From the NCBI GenBank assembly GCA_014796735.1, contig JAAVIG010000153.1, positions 1 through 12,072 on the forward strand: a stretch of DNA of 12,072 nt, in the 5' to 3' direction. The position numbers and the translations under genes are program-made. Source of the DNA: Oscillospiraceae bacterium (GTDB lineage: Bacteria; Bacillota; Clostridia; Oscillospirales; Ruminococcaceae). Shown one piece after another: positions 1 to 6,207 of the stretch (position 1 is the stretch's first letter; the number at the start of each line of letters is the position of its first letter). The notes beneath the pieces were generated by a model. It saw nothing but the letters and a program-made list of their open reading frames with translations. It made no database searches and was not told where the DNA came from.

Positions 1-4
1 ATAC

Positions 5-52
5 TAATATCCATTTAAACACAATATAAAATCAAAGTTTAAATGGATATTA
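5..52. repeat. Perfect 16-bp inverted repeat (hairpin 1 of the left array)
   Basis: Arms 5-20 and 37-52 are exact reverse complements (TAATATCCATTTAAAC on the left) around a 16-nt AT-rich loop. No run of T follows on either strand, so it is not a standard intrinsic terminator. The core TATCCATTTAAA is nearly the same as TATCCAATTAAA in the next hairpin, so the two look like diverged copies of one element. Function unknown. Confidence 0.85.
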
Positions 53-62
53 CACCCAAAGC

Positions 63-112
63 ACTATTATCCAATTAAAACCATTTTTTCAAGTTTTTAA
101 TTGGATAATAGT
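63..112. repeat. Perfect 18-bp inverted repeat (hairpin 2 of the left array)
   Basis: Arms 63-80 (ACTATTATCCAATTAAAA) and 95-112 pair perfectly around a 14-nt loop. It lies 10 nt after hairpin 1 and shares its TATCCAWTTAAA core. The stem is long and AT-rich with no following T-tract. It could be a small palindromic mobile repeat, a protein-binding site, or part of a structured transcript. The sequence alone does not decide. Confidence 0.85.
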
Positions 113-120
113 ATTAAATC

Positions 121-221
121 CTTCGGCAAAGCCGAAGGTGCGCCGATAGGCGCAGGTTATGTACGTTCAATACAATAACCGAGGGAGCTTTGCTCCCTCG
201 CCCTGCCGCTTTGCGGCAGGG
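121..221. repeat. Cluster of five abutting short palindromes with mostly C-TTT-G loops
   Basis: Five hairpins follow each other almost without spacer: CTTCGGC-aaa-GCCGAAG (121-137), TGCGCC-gata-GGCGCA (139-154), GGTTATGTA pairing with TACaATAACC with one bulged A (155-180), CGAGGGAGC-ttt-GCTCCCTCG (180-200) and CCCTGCCGC-ttt-GCGGCAGGG (201-221). Three share a triloop closed by C and G. There is no coding frame of note and no promoter match. The pattern resembles the short palindromes at 1622-1816 and may represent a dispersed REP-like family or a multi-stem RNA. Confidence 0.8.
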
Positions 222-222
222 C

Positions 223-253
223 ATTTAAAAAGCGGTTTATCCGCTTTTTAAAT
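223..253. terminator. Possible bidirectional intrinsic terminator
   Basis: ATTTAAAAAGCGG (223-235) pairs perfectly with 241-253 around the loop tttat. The GC core is flanked by an A-tract on one side and a T-tract on the other, so a stem followed by U residues forms on either strand. This is the usual design of a bidirectional terminator. It lies only 38 nt before the acetyltransferase start, leaving little room for a promoter behind it, so it may instead act as a leader structure or leak. Confidence 0.5.
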
Positions 254-290
254 GGTTATTCGCATTATATTTCTAAGGGAGGTAATATCG

Positions 291-803
291 TTGAATGTTG
301 AATCAAACAAAATAACGCTGCAAAAAGCCGCGCTTAATGAAGCGGAGCTTCTGCACAAAATGAAATATACGGCGTTTCTCCCATTGTATGAACGTTATCA
401 CGACGACGAAACAAGCCCGGTTAAGGAAAGCATCGACAAGGTTATCCGACTGCTTCAAAGCCAAAATACCGACTACTATTTTATCCTGCTTGACACGAAT
501 AAAGTCGGAGCGATACGGATAGTAAGCGACGGAAACGCAAACGGAAAAAACGTATACCGTATCAGCCCGCTTTTTGTGCTTCCCGAATATCAGAACCGCG
601 GGATCGGATACAACGCGCTGTTAAAGGTCTTTGACATGTACAAGCAGGCGGACATGTGGCGGCTTTCCACGATAAAGGAGGAAAAAGCCAACTGTCATTT
701 GTATGAAAAATGCGGGTTTGTAAGAACGGGAAAAGAGGAAAAAATAAACAGGGATATGACTATCGTATATTACGAAAAAGAGGTGTGTAATGACTGCCGA
801 TAA
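291..803 (+). CDS. GNAT-family N-acetyltransferase
   Basis: This 170-aa protein probably transfers an acetyl group from acetyl-CoA to an unidentified amine in the cytoplasm. The GNAT acetyl-CoA signature is clear: the beta-4 strand ISPLFVLPEY (91-100) leads into the pyrophosphate loop QNRGIG (101-106), and a C-terminal HLYEKCGFVRTG segment matches the family's motif B. The length fits a single-domain GNAT. I chose the TTG start at 291 because AGGGAGG ends 8 nt before it; the in-frame ATG at 252 lies inside a hairpin arm and has no ribosome binding site. The gene overlaps the next one by 14 nt, so the two are probably translated from one message. No promoter match is seen upstream, where the DNA is all hairpins. 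The substrate cannot be inferred. Confidence 0.85.
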   Translation: MNVESNKITLQKAALNEAELLHKMKYTAFLPLYERYHDDETSPVKESIDKVIRLLQSQNTDYYFILLDTNKVGAIRIVSDGNANGKNVYRISPLFVLPEYQNRGIGYNALLKVFDMYKQADMWRLSTIKEEKANCHLYEKCGFVRTGKEEKINRDMTIVYYEKEVCNDCR

Positions 804-1491
804 AATAAGAGCCATTGTATTCGACATAGGCGGAACGCTTATGGAGTACAAAAATATGCCCTATGTTTGGACGGACTTTTACCCCGCCGCCTTTGAGGGA
901 GTAAGGAAAAAGCTCGGGCTTGCAATATCGGACGATGATATAAAAAAGTCGGTGGAGATACTTAAAAGCTTTAACCCTCGGATAAATTACCGCGAGGAAG
1001 AAATAGCTCCCGAAAAAATATTCGCCGAAGCTTTAAAGGAATGGAACTGCGGCTTTTCTCTTTCCGAGGTCATAACAGAATTTTTTGCGGAATTTAAGCT
1101 TGTGCCTTATATTTACCCCGAAACGGTTCCAACGCTTCAAAGGCTGAAAACCGACGGGTACATTATCGCCGTTCTGACCGACGTTGCCGCCGCCATGCCC
1201 GATGAAATGCACAAAAACTGCTTTAAAGAGCTTTTGCCTTACTTTGATATGTACGTTTCCTCTCTGTCCTGCGGTTACAGAAAGCCCAACCCCAAGGGGC
1301 TGTATGATATACGGAACCGATTCGGACTGTCAAAAGAGGAAATGATCTTTGTGGGGGACGAAAAAAAGGATATTGATACCGCCAAAAGGTTTGGGTGTTC
1401 GGGGGTGCTGATAAGCAAGAGCAGAGAAATCGGAAATTTCGGGGAGGATTTTTGTATCGGAAATTTGAATGAGCTTTTTGAGCTTGTTTAA
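790..1491 (+). CDS. HAD-superfamily hydrolase with Gly replacing the second motif-I Asp
   Basis: A 233-aa cytoplasmic HAD-fold protein with an inserted helical cap (about 20-105). Motif I is FDIGGT (11-16), giving nucleophile D12. Motif II is LTD (T130), motif III is K165 in GYRKPNP, and motif IV is VGDEKKD with D190 and D194. Most HAD phosphatases have DxDGT; here the general acid/base Asp two residues after the nucleophile is Gly14. Dehalogenases (DxYGT) and phosphonatases (DxAGT) also deviate there, so activity may not be ordinary phosphomonoester hydrolysis. The ATG at 790 lies within the end of the acetyltransferase gene and follows an AGAGG-like sequence, which suggests translational coupling. 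A terminator follows at 1556. The substrate is unknown. Confidence 0.85.
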   Translation: MTADKIRAIVFDIGGTLMEYKNMPYVWTDFYPAAFEGVRKKLGLAISDDDIKKSVEILKSFNPRINYREEEIAPEKIFAEALKEWNCGFSLSEVITEFFAEFKLVPYIYPETVPTLQRLKTDGYIIAVLTDVAAAMPDEMHKNCFKELLPYFDMYVSSLSCGYRKPNPKGLYDIRNRFGLSKEEMIFVGDEKKDIDTAKRFGCSGVLISKSREIGNFGEDFCIGNLNELFELV

Positions 1492-1555
1492 TTAAAGAAC
1501 TTAAATCTTATAATATTAACTCAAAAGGGTCGGTAAAAAACTCAACAAAAATATA

Positions 1556-1605
1556 ACCCGTCAAAACCGGTGTAAAATAAGGTTTTGGCGGGTATTTTGT
1601 TATAG
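1556..1605 (+). terminator. Intrinsic terminator of the GNAT-HAD unit
   Basis: ACCCGTCAAAACC (1556-1568) pairs with GGTTTTGGCGGGT (1581-1593), all 13 positions pairing with one T-G wobble, around a 12-nt loop. The stem is followed directly by ATTTTGTTAT. It lies 64 nt after the hydrolase stop and fits a rho-independent terminator on the plus strand. Confidence 0.7.
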
Positions 1606-1621
1606 GTAAGATGCAAACACT

Positions 1622-1816
1622 CGAAGCGGCGGCTTCGCAGGATGCGAACCGGCGGCTGCCCAAAGTGCCGACATGGATGTCGGCACACACAGCAGACGCT
1701 TAGTTGCCTGCTTCTTGGTAGGTTGTAATTATTCACTTCGTGGGACTTTGTCCCACACCCTACTTCCTTTTTGCAGTGCAAAAAGGAAGCGAAAAAGACA
1801 TTTGCGGCTGCGCCGC
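1622..1816. repeat. Second cluster of short palindromes in a gene-free stretch (1492-1850)
   Basis: The intergenic DNA beyond the terminator carries several exact hairpins: CGAAGC-ggcg-GCTTCG (1622-1637), GTGCCGACAT-gg-ATGTCGGCAC (1665-1686), GTGGGAC-ttt-GTCCCAC (1740-1756), CTTCCTTTTTGC-agt-GCAAAAAGGAAG (1763-1789) and GCGGC-tgc-GCCGC (1804-1816). TTCGCA/TGCGAA (1634-1648) offers an alternative fold of the first. Open frames crossing it read as Lys/Arg- and Phe-rich nonsense without ribosome binding sites, so I call no gene. The last hairpin is followed on the plus strand by a long T-rich run and could terminate transcription. The C-ttt-G loop style is the same as at 121-221. Confidence 0.75.
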
Positions 1817-1850
1817 TTTCATTTTTTTGTTTTTTACAGCCCCTTTTATA

Positions 1851-2780
1851 TTATCTGTTATTTTCAATCACCTTAGCGGAAACATCAATAAAATTATCCT
1901 TTTCCGCTCCGTCGGTATTTGACAGCGCATAATAGTATATTTCGCCCGACCACAAAGCCTTGAAACTTATAACGTCTCCGCCGTCTATTGAATATATTAC
2001 GGCTTGTGTACCGAGATCAATCTCCTGCAAATCGATTATTTCGCCCTCTGCCGCCGAAATTTCGTCTTCCTCTTTGGAAGCGGAAAGGGTATAAAAGTGT
2101 CCGCCGTAAACAAAATCAACGCTTGTCAGCTCTTGAATTGATTCGGCGCTTGCTGTTGCTCCCGTTAAATCGTATTCGCTTATATCGTAGGAAGCCTCCG
2201 GGGCATTTTCGCTGTCGGGGCTTACCGCGCCGTCGGGAAGGACCAACGAAACATATACGTCGTCATCAAGGGGATTTTCAGCTGCCCAAACCGCGGACGG
2301 CGCACCCTCAACTTCCACCGCGTCCGCATCTTCCACTGTTCCTTTCAAAACCGATTCGGCCGCTCCGCTGTACGATTTGTCAGCGGACGGCGCCGCCGTG
2401 ACAGCGGCTGCGTTAAATTCTGTTTCCAAAATGTCGGCGGAAGCTTCATCGGCGTTAATGGCGACCATTTCCTCGCCCGCATCATTGTCATTAAAGTATG
2501 CTGCTTCAGGCTCTGCGTAGGCATCGACATGGATGTTCCCGTCCGCTCCGCCCGAAGCCGTATTTTCAAAATCAGTCGCGCCAAACTTAAACAGCATGGC
2601 GGCGGCTATCACAAGGCAAACGCAAGCGGCGGCGGAGGCCAACGGCTTTACGATCCTTAACGCGCTTACCGTCTTGGTTTTCGCTTCGGCTTTTTTCAGT
2701 ATATTATCATACATACGCCGCTGCGCGCTGATTTCGGGTTCTATGCGGTCAATCGCGTTTATTATTCTTTCGTCCGTCAC
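1851..2780 (-). CDS. Putative membrane-anchored anti-sigma factor
   Basis: A 309-aa single-pass membrane protein that probably binds and inhibits the ECF sigma factor encoded just upstream. Residues 1-43 are a charged cytoplasmic helix region (DRIEPEISAQRRMYDNILKK), followed by one hydrophobic segment at about 44-66 (VKPLASAAACVCLVIAAAML). Residues 70-205 are extracytoplasmic, strongly acidic and Ala/Asp/Glu-rich low complexity, and a more globular C-terminal domain lies at about 210-309. There is no HxxxCxxC zinc motif, so it is not a classical ZAS anti-sigma factor. The GTG start overlaps the sigma stop (GTGA), and the ribosome binding site AGGAGGTGA lies inside the last sigma codons, so translation is coupled. 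The role rests on gene order and topology rather than a recognised domain. Confidence 0.65.
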   Translation of the reverse strand: MTDERIINAIDRIEPEISAQRRMYDNILKKAEAKTKTVSALRIVKPLASAAACVCLVIAAAMLFKFGATDFENTASGGADGNIHVDAYAEPEAAYFNDNDAGEEMVAINADEASADILETEFNAAAVTAAPSADKSYSGAAESVLKGTVEDADAVEVEGAPSAVWAAENPLDDDVYVSLVLPDGAVSPDSENAPEASYDISEYDLTGATASAESIQELTSVDFVYGGHFYTLSASKEEDEISAAEGEIIDLQEIDLGTQAVIYSIDGGDVISFKALWSGEIYYYALSNTDGAEKDNFIDVSAKVIENNR

Positions 2781-3271
2781 TTGAATTCACCTCCTAACCT
2801 TGTTTTAAGTACTTCCCGCGCCTCTCTCATATGATTTCGCACAGTAGAAGAGGGCTTACGCAGGATTTCTGCTATCTCCTCGGTTTTATATCCCATATAG
2901 TAGTATAAGTAAATAACGTCCTTATATTTTGGCGGCAGCTTCATTACCTCTTTTAAAGTCTCGTCCGTTTCAAAGCCGCCCTCCGCGCTCATCTCCTCGC
3001 ACTGTTCCAATGACGCCGTCTTTTTGTGCCACCAGCTTTTTAATTTATCCTTGCACAGGTTCATGGCGGTTACGGAAAGCCACTTTCTTTCGTGCTCCTC
3101 GCTGTTAAAGCCGTAATTTCCGCTTAATACCTTGGCAAAAACGTCCTCGGTGCAGTCCTCGGCGTCAAAGCTGTTTTTCATATATATAAAGCATACGCGG
3201 TAAACAAATTTAAAGTGCTTTAAATAAAAGGCTTCAAAATCCTCGTTGGACCAAACGAACGGTTCAGACAT
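2777..3271 (-). CDS. ECF (group IV) RNA polymerase sigma factor
   Basis: A 164-aa sigma-70-family protein that would direct RNA polymerase to a stress- or envelope-response regulon. Region 2 spans about 11-77, including the core-binding/-10-recognition part with DAEDCTEDVFAKVLS (36-50). Region 4 spans about 105-157 with a helix-turn-helix GYKTEEIAEILRKPSSTVRNHMREAR that reads the -35 element. Regions 1 and 3 are absent, as expected for ECF factors. I start at ATG 3271 because AAAGGAG lies 11 nt upstream; an in-frame ATG at 3292 would add seven residues, but that same ribosome binding site then falls inside the gene and nothing suitable precedes it. The stop overlaps the anti-sigma start. Its own operon could be part of its regulon. 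Confidence 0.88.
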   Translation of the reverse strand: MSEPFVWSNEDFEAFYLKHFKFVYRVCFIYMKNSFDAEDCTEDVFAKVLSGNYGFNSEEHERKWLSVTAMNLCKDKLKSWWHKKTASLEQCEEMSAEGGFETDETLKEVMKLPPKYKDVIYLYYYMGYKTEEIAEILRKPSSTVRNHMREAREVLKTRLGGEFK

Positions 3272-3304
3272 CTGAGATTTTTCTCCTTTCATAAATATAA
3301 CGAT

Positions 3305-3361
3305 TTTAGGTTAATTTTTGTCGGGACTTTTTTGAAAGTACCCGACGAAAATTAACCTAAA
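3305..3361. repeat. 21-bp near-perfect hairpin in the sigma-operon leader
   Basis: Arms 3305-3325 and 3341-3361 pair over 21 positions with a single T-G wobble (3319/3347). The stem continues with ACTTT/AAAGT (3326-3330/3335-3339) past one bulged A at 3340 to a TTTG loop. It lies between the predicted promoter and the sigma start, so it would fold in the 5' leader. On the minus strand no U-run follows, which argues against a plain terminator. It could be an RNA control element, a barrier to read-through from the MATE gene, or a small palindromic repeat insertion. Confidence 0.75.
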
Positions 3362-3377
3362 TTTTCACTTGTATTAA

Positions 3378-3406
3378 ATTATACTATAAATTTAAAAATA
3401 ACGCAA
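3378..3406 (-). promoter_or_regulatory. Predicted promoter of the sigma/anti-sigma operon
   Basis: On the minus strand a perfect TATAAT (3378-3383) is preceded, after a 17-nt spacer, by TTGCGT (3401-3406), which matches three of six positions of the -35 consensus. It starts just after the MATE stop codon, so the sigma operon can be transcribed separately from the exporter. The weak -35 box would suit an activated or low-level promoter. Confidence 0.5.
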
Positions 3407-3413
3407 TACCAAA

Positions 3414-4763
3414 TTATAAATAACCGTATTTTTTCCTTTTACCGAAAATAAAAGAAACGGTTACTATCGCCGCCACAAGCTCCGCCGCCGCGATAGATGA
3501 CCACACTCCGTTTATCTCGAAAAAAATCGGAAGTATAATAACCGCCGCCACCTGAAACACCAAGGTTCGCAGAAATGAAATCAGCGCGGAGGTCAAGCCG
3601 TCGTTCAGCGCGGTGAAAAAAGAAGACCCGAAAACGGCAATACCCGCAAACAAAAAAGAAATTGAAAATATCCTGAACCCGTTTACCGTAAGCTCCATTA
3701 AATCCCTGTCATAGCCCGTAAACATCTGCGCAAGGGGTACGGCCAAGACCTGCGCCAGTATAAGCATTGAAACGGAAAAAACGCTTATTACAACGCTGCT
3801 TTTTTTGAGAATACTTTTCAGCTCGTCCTTGTTTTGCGCACCGTAGTGGTAGCTTATAACAGGCGCAGTGCCTACCGAATAGCCTACGAACGCGGCAAAA
3901 AAGATCATATTTACGTACATCATAACTCCGTACGCCGCAATGCCGTTTTCTCCCGCGTAGCTGTTTAAACGGAAATTATACAGCATGCTGACAATAGAGA
4001 TCGATATGTTGCTCATAAGCTCCGAGGAGCCGTTAACGCAGGTCTTGAACAAGGCTTTAATATCGAATTTTGTTTTACCCAATCTGAAAAGGCTTGTGTT
4101 CTCCCGCGCAAAATATATTATCGGAGCCACGCCGCCCACAAACACGCTTACCGCAGTAGCAAGAGCCGCTCCGACCAACCCCCACTTAAACACCGCAACA
4201 AACAGCGCGTCTAAAATTATGTTGGCAGCTCCCGCCGCTGCCGTTACCATAAGCCCCAAGCGGGGCTTCTCGGCGGTAATGAAAAAGCTCTGAAACTCGT
4301 ACTGCAATATGAAAAAGGGCATTGCGGACAAATAAATGCTGCCGTAAAGCACGCAGTTTTCAAGAAGTTCTCCCTCCGCCCCCAAAAACTCAGAGATAGG
4401 GCGCAGAAAAATTATTCCCAAAACGGCAAAGATTACGCCCACCGCGGCGGCGGAGTACACCAGAAGAGAAAAGATACTATTAGCCCTTTCCTTGTTCCCC
4501 TCACCCATTGTCTTCGCAACTAACGCGCTTCCTCCCGTACCGAACATAAAGCCCGCCGAGCCCAATATCATTAAAAAGGGCATTATCAGGTTTACCGCCG
4601 CAAAGGGAGTAAGCCCCACGTAATTTGACACAAAAAGTCCGTCCACTACGCTGTAAATTGATGTCACTATCATCATTACAATTGACGGAAAAGTAAACCG
4701 CAGCAGCTTTTTATACCCGAAATGCTCCGAAATTGAAATTTCCGCTTTCATTTTTATAATCAT
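3414..4763 (-). CDS. MATE-family multidrug/sodium (or proton) antiporter
   Basis: A 449-aa inner-membrane exporter with about 12 hydrophobic helices in two homologous halves, the usual MATE length and arrangement. The N-terminal helix FTFPSIVMMIVTSIYSVVDGLFVSNYVG carries the conserved Pro and the VDG/FVSNYVG pattern of MATE helix 1; GFMFGTGGSALVAKTMGEGNKERA is the matching helix 2-loop region; and YGVMMYVNMIFFAAFVGYSVGTAPVISYHYGA is the second-half counterpart. It likely expels cationic drugs or toxic metabolites in exchange for Na+ or H+. It follows the MarR-type gene by 25 nt and is probably controlled by it. Either the ATG at 4763, which directly follows GGGGAAAGGA, or the one at 4751 could be the start; the difference is four residues. 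Confidence 0.92.
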   Translation of the reverse strand: MIIKMKAEISISEHFGYKKLLRFTFPSIVMMIVTSIYSVVDGLFVSNYVGLTPFAAVNLIMPFLMILGSAGFMFGTGGSALVAKTMGEGNKERANSIFSLLVYSAAAVGVIFAVLGIIFLRPISEFLGAEGELLENCVLYGSIYLSAMPFFILQYEFQSFFITAEKPRLGLMVTAAAGAANIILDALFVAVFKWGLVGAALATAVSVFVGGVAPIIYFARENTSLFRLGKTKFDIKALFKTCVNGSSELMSNISISIVSMLYNFRLNSYAGENGIAAYGVMMYVNMIFFAAFVGYSVGTAPVISYHYGAQNKDELKSILKKSSVVISVFSVSMLILAQVLAVPLAQMFTGYDRDLMELTVNGFRIFSISFLFAGIAVFGSSFFTALNDGLTSALISFLRTLVFQVAAVIILPIFFEINGVWSSIAAAELVAAIVTVSFIFGKRKKYGYL

Positions 4764-4788
4764 TCCTTTCCCCGTTTTACCTGCCTGA

Positions 4789-5226
4789 TTACAGCTGTTT
4801 GGTTTTTTCCTTTATTCCGTTAAGAAATTTTTCCGTAAGCTCGATATAAAGCGTTCTTTCCTCCTCCGTCCATTCCTCCAGTATCTCGTTTTCCATTTGG
4901 ATAATTTTACGGACTGTTTTCTCGGAAAAGTCTTTTCCTATTTCGGTAAGACAAACGCTTTTTTTCTTCCCGTCAACCGCTTTAAGATAAACTATCCCGT
5001 CCTCCTCAAGCTTTCTTATCGCCGAATTCAATGTCTGCTTTTTCATGCCCGACAACAGACATATCTCGCTTAACGGACAGCTTCCGCCGTTGTTGCAGAC
5101 GGTATATAAAATAATTGAAACGCTGTCTGATATTCCCAGCTTAAGGGAAGCGTCATGATAGACGGCGTTTGTCTCCGCCATAAGATAATTCAGTCTTTTG
5201 TTTAAGGAAACGATTTTTTTATCCAT
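4789..5226 (-). CDS. MarR-family transcriptional regulator
   Basis: A 145-aa DNA-binding protein, the typical MarR size. N- and C-terminal helices (about 3-30 and 100-142) would form the dimer interface. A winged helix-turn-helix lies at about 51-95: LSEICLLSGMKKQTLNSAIRKLEEDG is the recognition helix region and VDGKKKS (84-90) the basic wing. I start at ATG 5226 because GAGGAG lies 8 nt upstream; a longer frame from 5310 would run through the promoter and operator and has no ribosome binding site. It is transcribed with the MATE exporter 25 nt downstream and very likely represses both genes through the inverted repeat at 5255-5294 until a ligand binds. The ligand is unknown. Confidence 0.92.
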   Translation of the reverse strand: MDKKIVSLNKRLNYLMAETNAVYHDASLKLGISDSVSIILYTVCNNGGSCPLSEICLLSGMKKQTLNSAIRKLEEDGIVYLKAVDGKKKSVCLTEIGKDFSEKTVRKIIQMENEILEEWTEEERTLYIELTEKFLNGIKEKTKQL

Positions 5227-5254
5227 TGTTTTTACTCCTCGGAAAAATAAAAAA

Positions 5255-5303
5255 GTATGAAATCGTACTAAGCTATTATAGTACGATTTCATACAAAAGT
5301 CAA
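5255..5303 (-). promoter_or_regulatory. marR-MATE promoter with perfect inverted-repeat operator
   Basis: On the minus strand TTGACT (5298-5303), a 17-nt spacer and TATAAT (5275-5280) form a near-consensus promoter. A perfect 16-bp inverted repeat, GTATGAAATCGTACTA (5255-5270) against 5279-5294, with an 8-nt centre, brackets the -10 box and the expected start point. Each arm is itself partly symmetric (GTA-N8-TAC), so two MarR dimers could bind. Binding here would block RNA polymerase, which explains autorepression. The +1 should fall near 5268, giving a leader of about 40 nt. Confidence 0.85.
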
Positions 5304-5320
5304 TAGGCATTTTTATTTTT

Positions 5321-6193
5321 CTATACTGTTCCTCTGAAAAGCTTATAATCCCCTATATGCTTCATTCCCGCCTGTGAAACTACCTCCTGCTCTTCATCGC
5401 TCTCGGTAAAGAAATACATATATCTGACCTTGTCCGATTTTTTACTCACGTTCAGCGATTTTATAAACAAATCCCTCATTATCTCTTTATCAAACACATT
5501 GTTTAAAAAATCTATCCCGAATATCTCCATGATTTTGCCCACAAAAACAAAGTAAATACAGCCCTCGGCGTTTTCCCCGTTCATAGACAGATACAAGTGC
5601 CATTTCTTTTCATCGGAAAAATACTTTTCTTTCAGTCTCTCACTGTTCCAGTACATATCTGCCGAAACGGGGTCATGAAGCTTTTTGAACATATGAAAAT
5701 TTTCCTCTTCAACAGCGACAATGTTTCCCTTTTCTTCCCCGCAGGAATAATTTTCAAAATCCAGCACGTTAACATGACTGTTTTCAATATTCTCAAAGCC
5801 CGCTGCCGTTAACGCCTTTGCCGCTTCCGTGTTTAAGTCGGGCAGGCCAAAATCGGCAGTATATCCCGAATAGCGTTCACTTGCATATGAAAGAAACTCC
5901 GAAATCGCCTCCGATACATTTTCCTCTATGCAAAAGGAATAAAAAGAAAGCCACCTGTCTTCGGGCATCACATAATAGTGAATCCAGCCCTTAACACTGC
6001 CGTTTGATTCAAAAAGCAAAATTTCGGTATTCGTATCTCCGCTTATCCCTCTTTTTGATTTTTCGATAAAATCCTCGCGGGTCTTTATCCCGTCGGCATA
6101 AGTGGGGTACGACGAGCATGACATATCGAGAGCCAAATTATAAGCGTATTTGACGTATAATTCAAATTCGTTTTTTTCCAAACGTCTCAGCAT
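5321..6193 (-). CDS. Two-domain GNAT-like acetyltransferase of unknown substrate
   Basis: A 290-aa protein that appears to hold two GNAT folds. The first half shows strands such as NTEILLFESNGSVKGWIHYYVM and ends with EAAKALTAAGFENIEN, like the GNAT motif-B tail. The second half (about 150-290) has WHLYLSMNGENAEGCIYFVFV and ends QEVVSQAGMKHIGDYKLFRG, the same tail again. A clean Q/RxxGxG acetyl-CoA loop is not evident in either half, so one or both sites may be degenerate or use a variant. I start at ATG 6193 because AAAGGAG lies 6 nt upstream; a longer frame from 6217 would overlap the phosphatase gene. It follows that gene by 14 nt. The family call rests on overall pattern and is moderate. 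Confidence 0.6.
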   Translation of the reverse strand: MLRRLEKNEFELYVKYAYNLALDMSCSSYPTYADGIKTREDFIEKSKRGISGDTNTEILLFESNGSVKGWIHYYVMPEDRWLSFYSFCIEENVSEAISEFLSYASERYSGYTADFGLPDLNTEAAKALTAAGFENIENSHVNVLDFENYSCGEEKGNIVAVEEENFHMFKKLHDPVSADMYWNSERLKEKYFSDEKKWHLYLSMNGENAEGCIYFVFVGKIMEIFGIDFLNNVFDKEIMRDLFIKSLNVSKKSDKVRYMYFFTESDEEQEVVSQAGMKHIGDYKLFRGTV

Positions 6194-6207
6194 AAATAAC
6201 TCCTTTT

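Noticed and set aside
1..253. CRISPR array
   Set aside because: The repeated items are palindromes of differing sequence without a constant direct repeat or uniform spacers, and no cas gene is present.
252..290. ATG at 252 as the start of the acetyltransferase
   Set aside because: It lies in the arm of a hairpin without a ribosome binding site, while TTG 291 has AGGGAGG at correct spacing and gives a normal GNAT N-terminus.
1673..1922. Two short plus-strand frames across the palindrome cluster
   Set aside because: They have no ribosome binding site, run through hairpins and T-rich runs, and read as Lys/Arg- and Phe-rich sequence that overlaps the end of the anti-sigma gene.
1988..2401. 137-residue plus-strand frame inside the anti-sigma gene
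   Set aside because: It is antisense to a well-supported gene, very rich in Arg and Pro as expected of a shadow of Ala/Glu-rich codons, and lacks a ribosome binding site.
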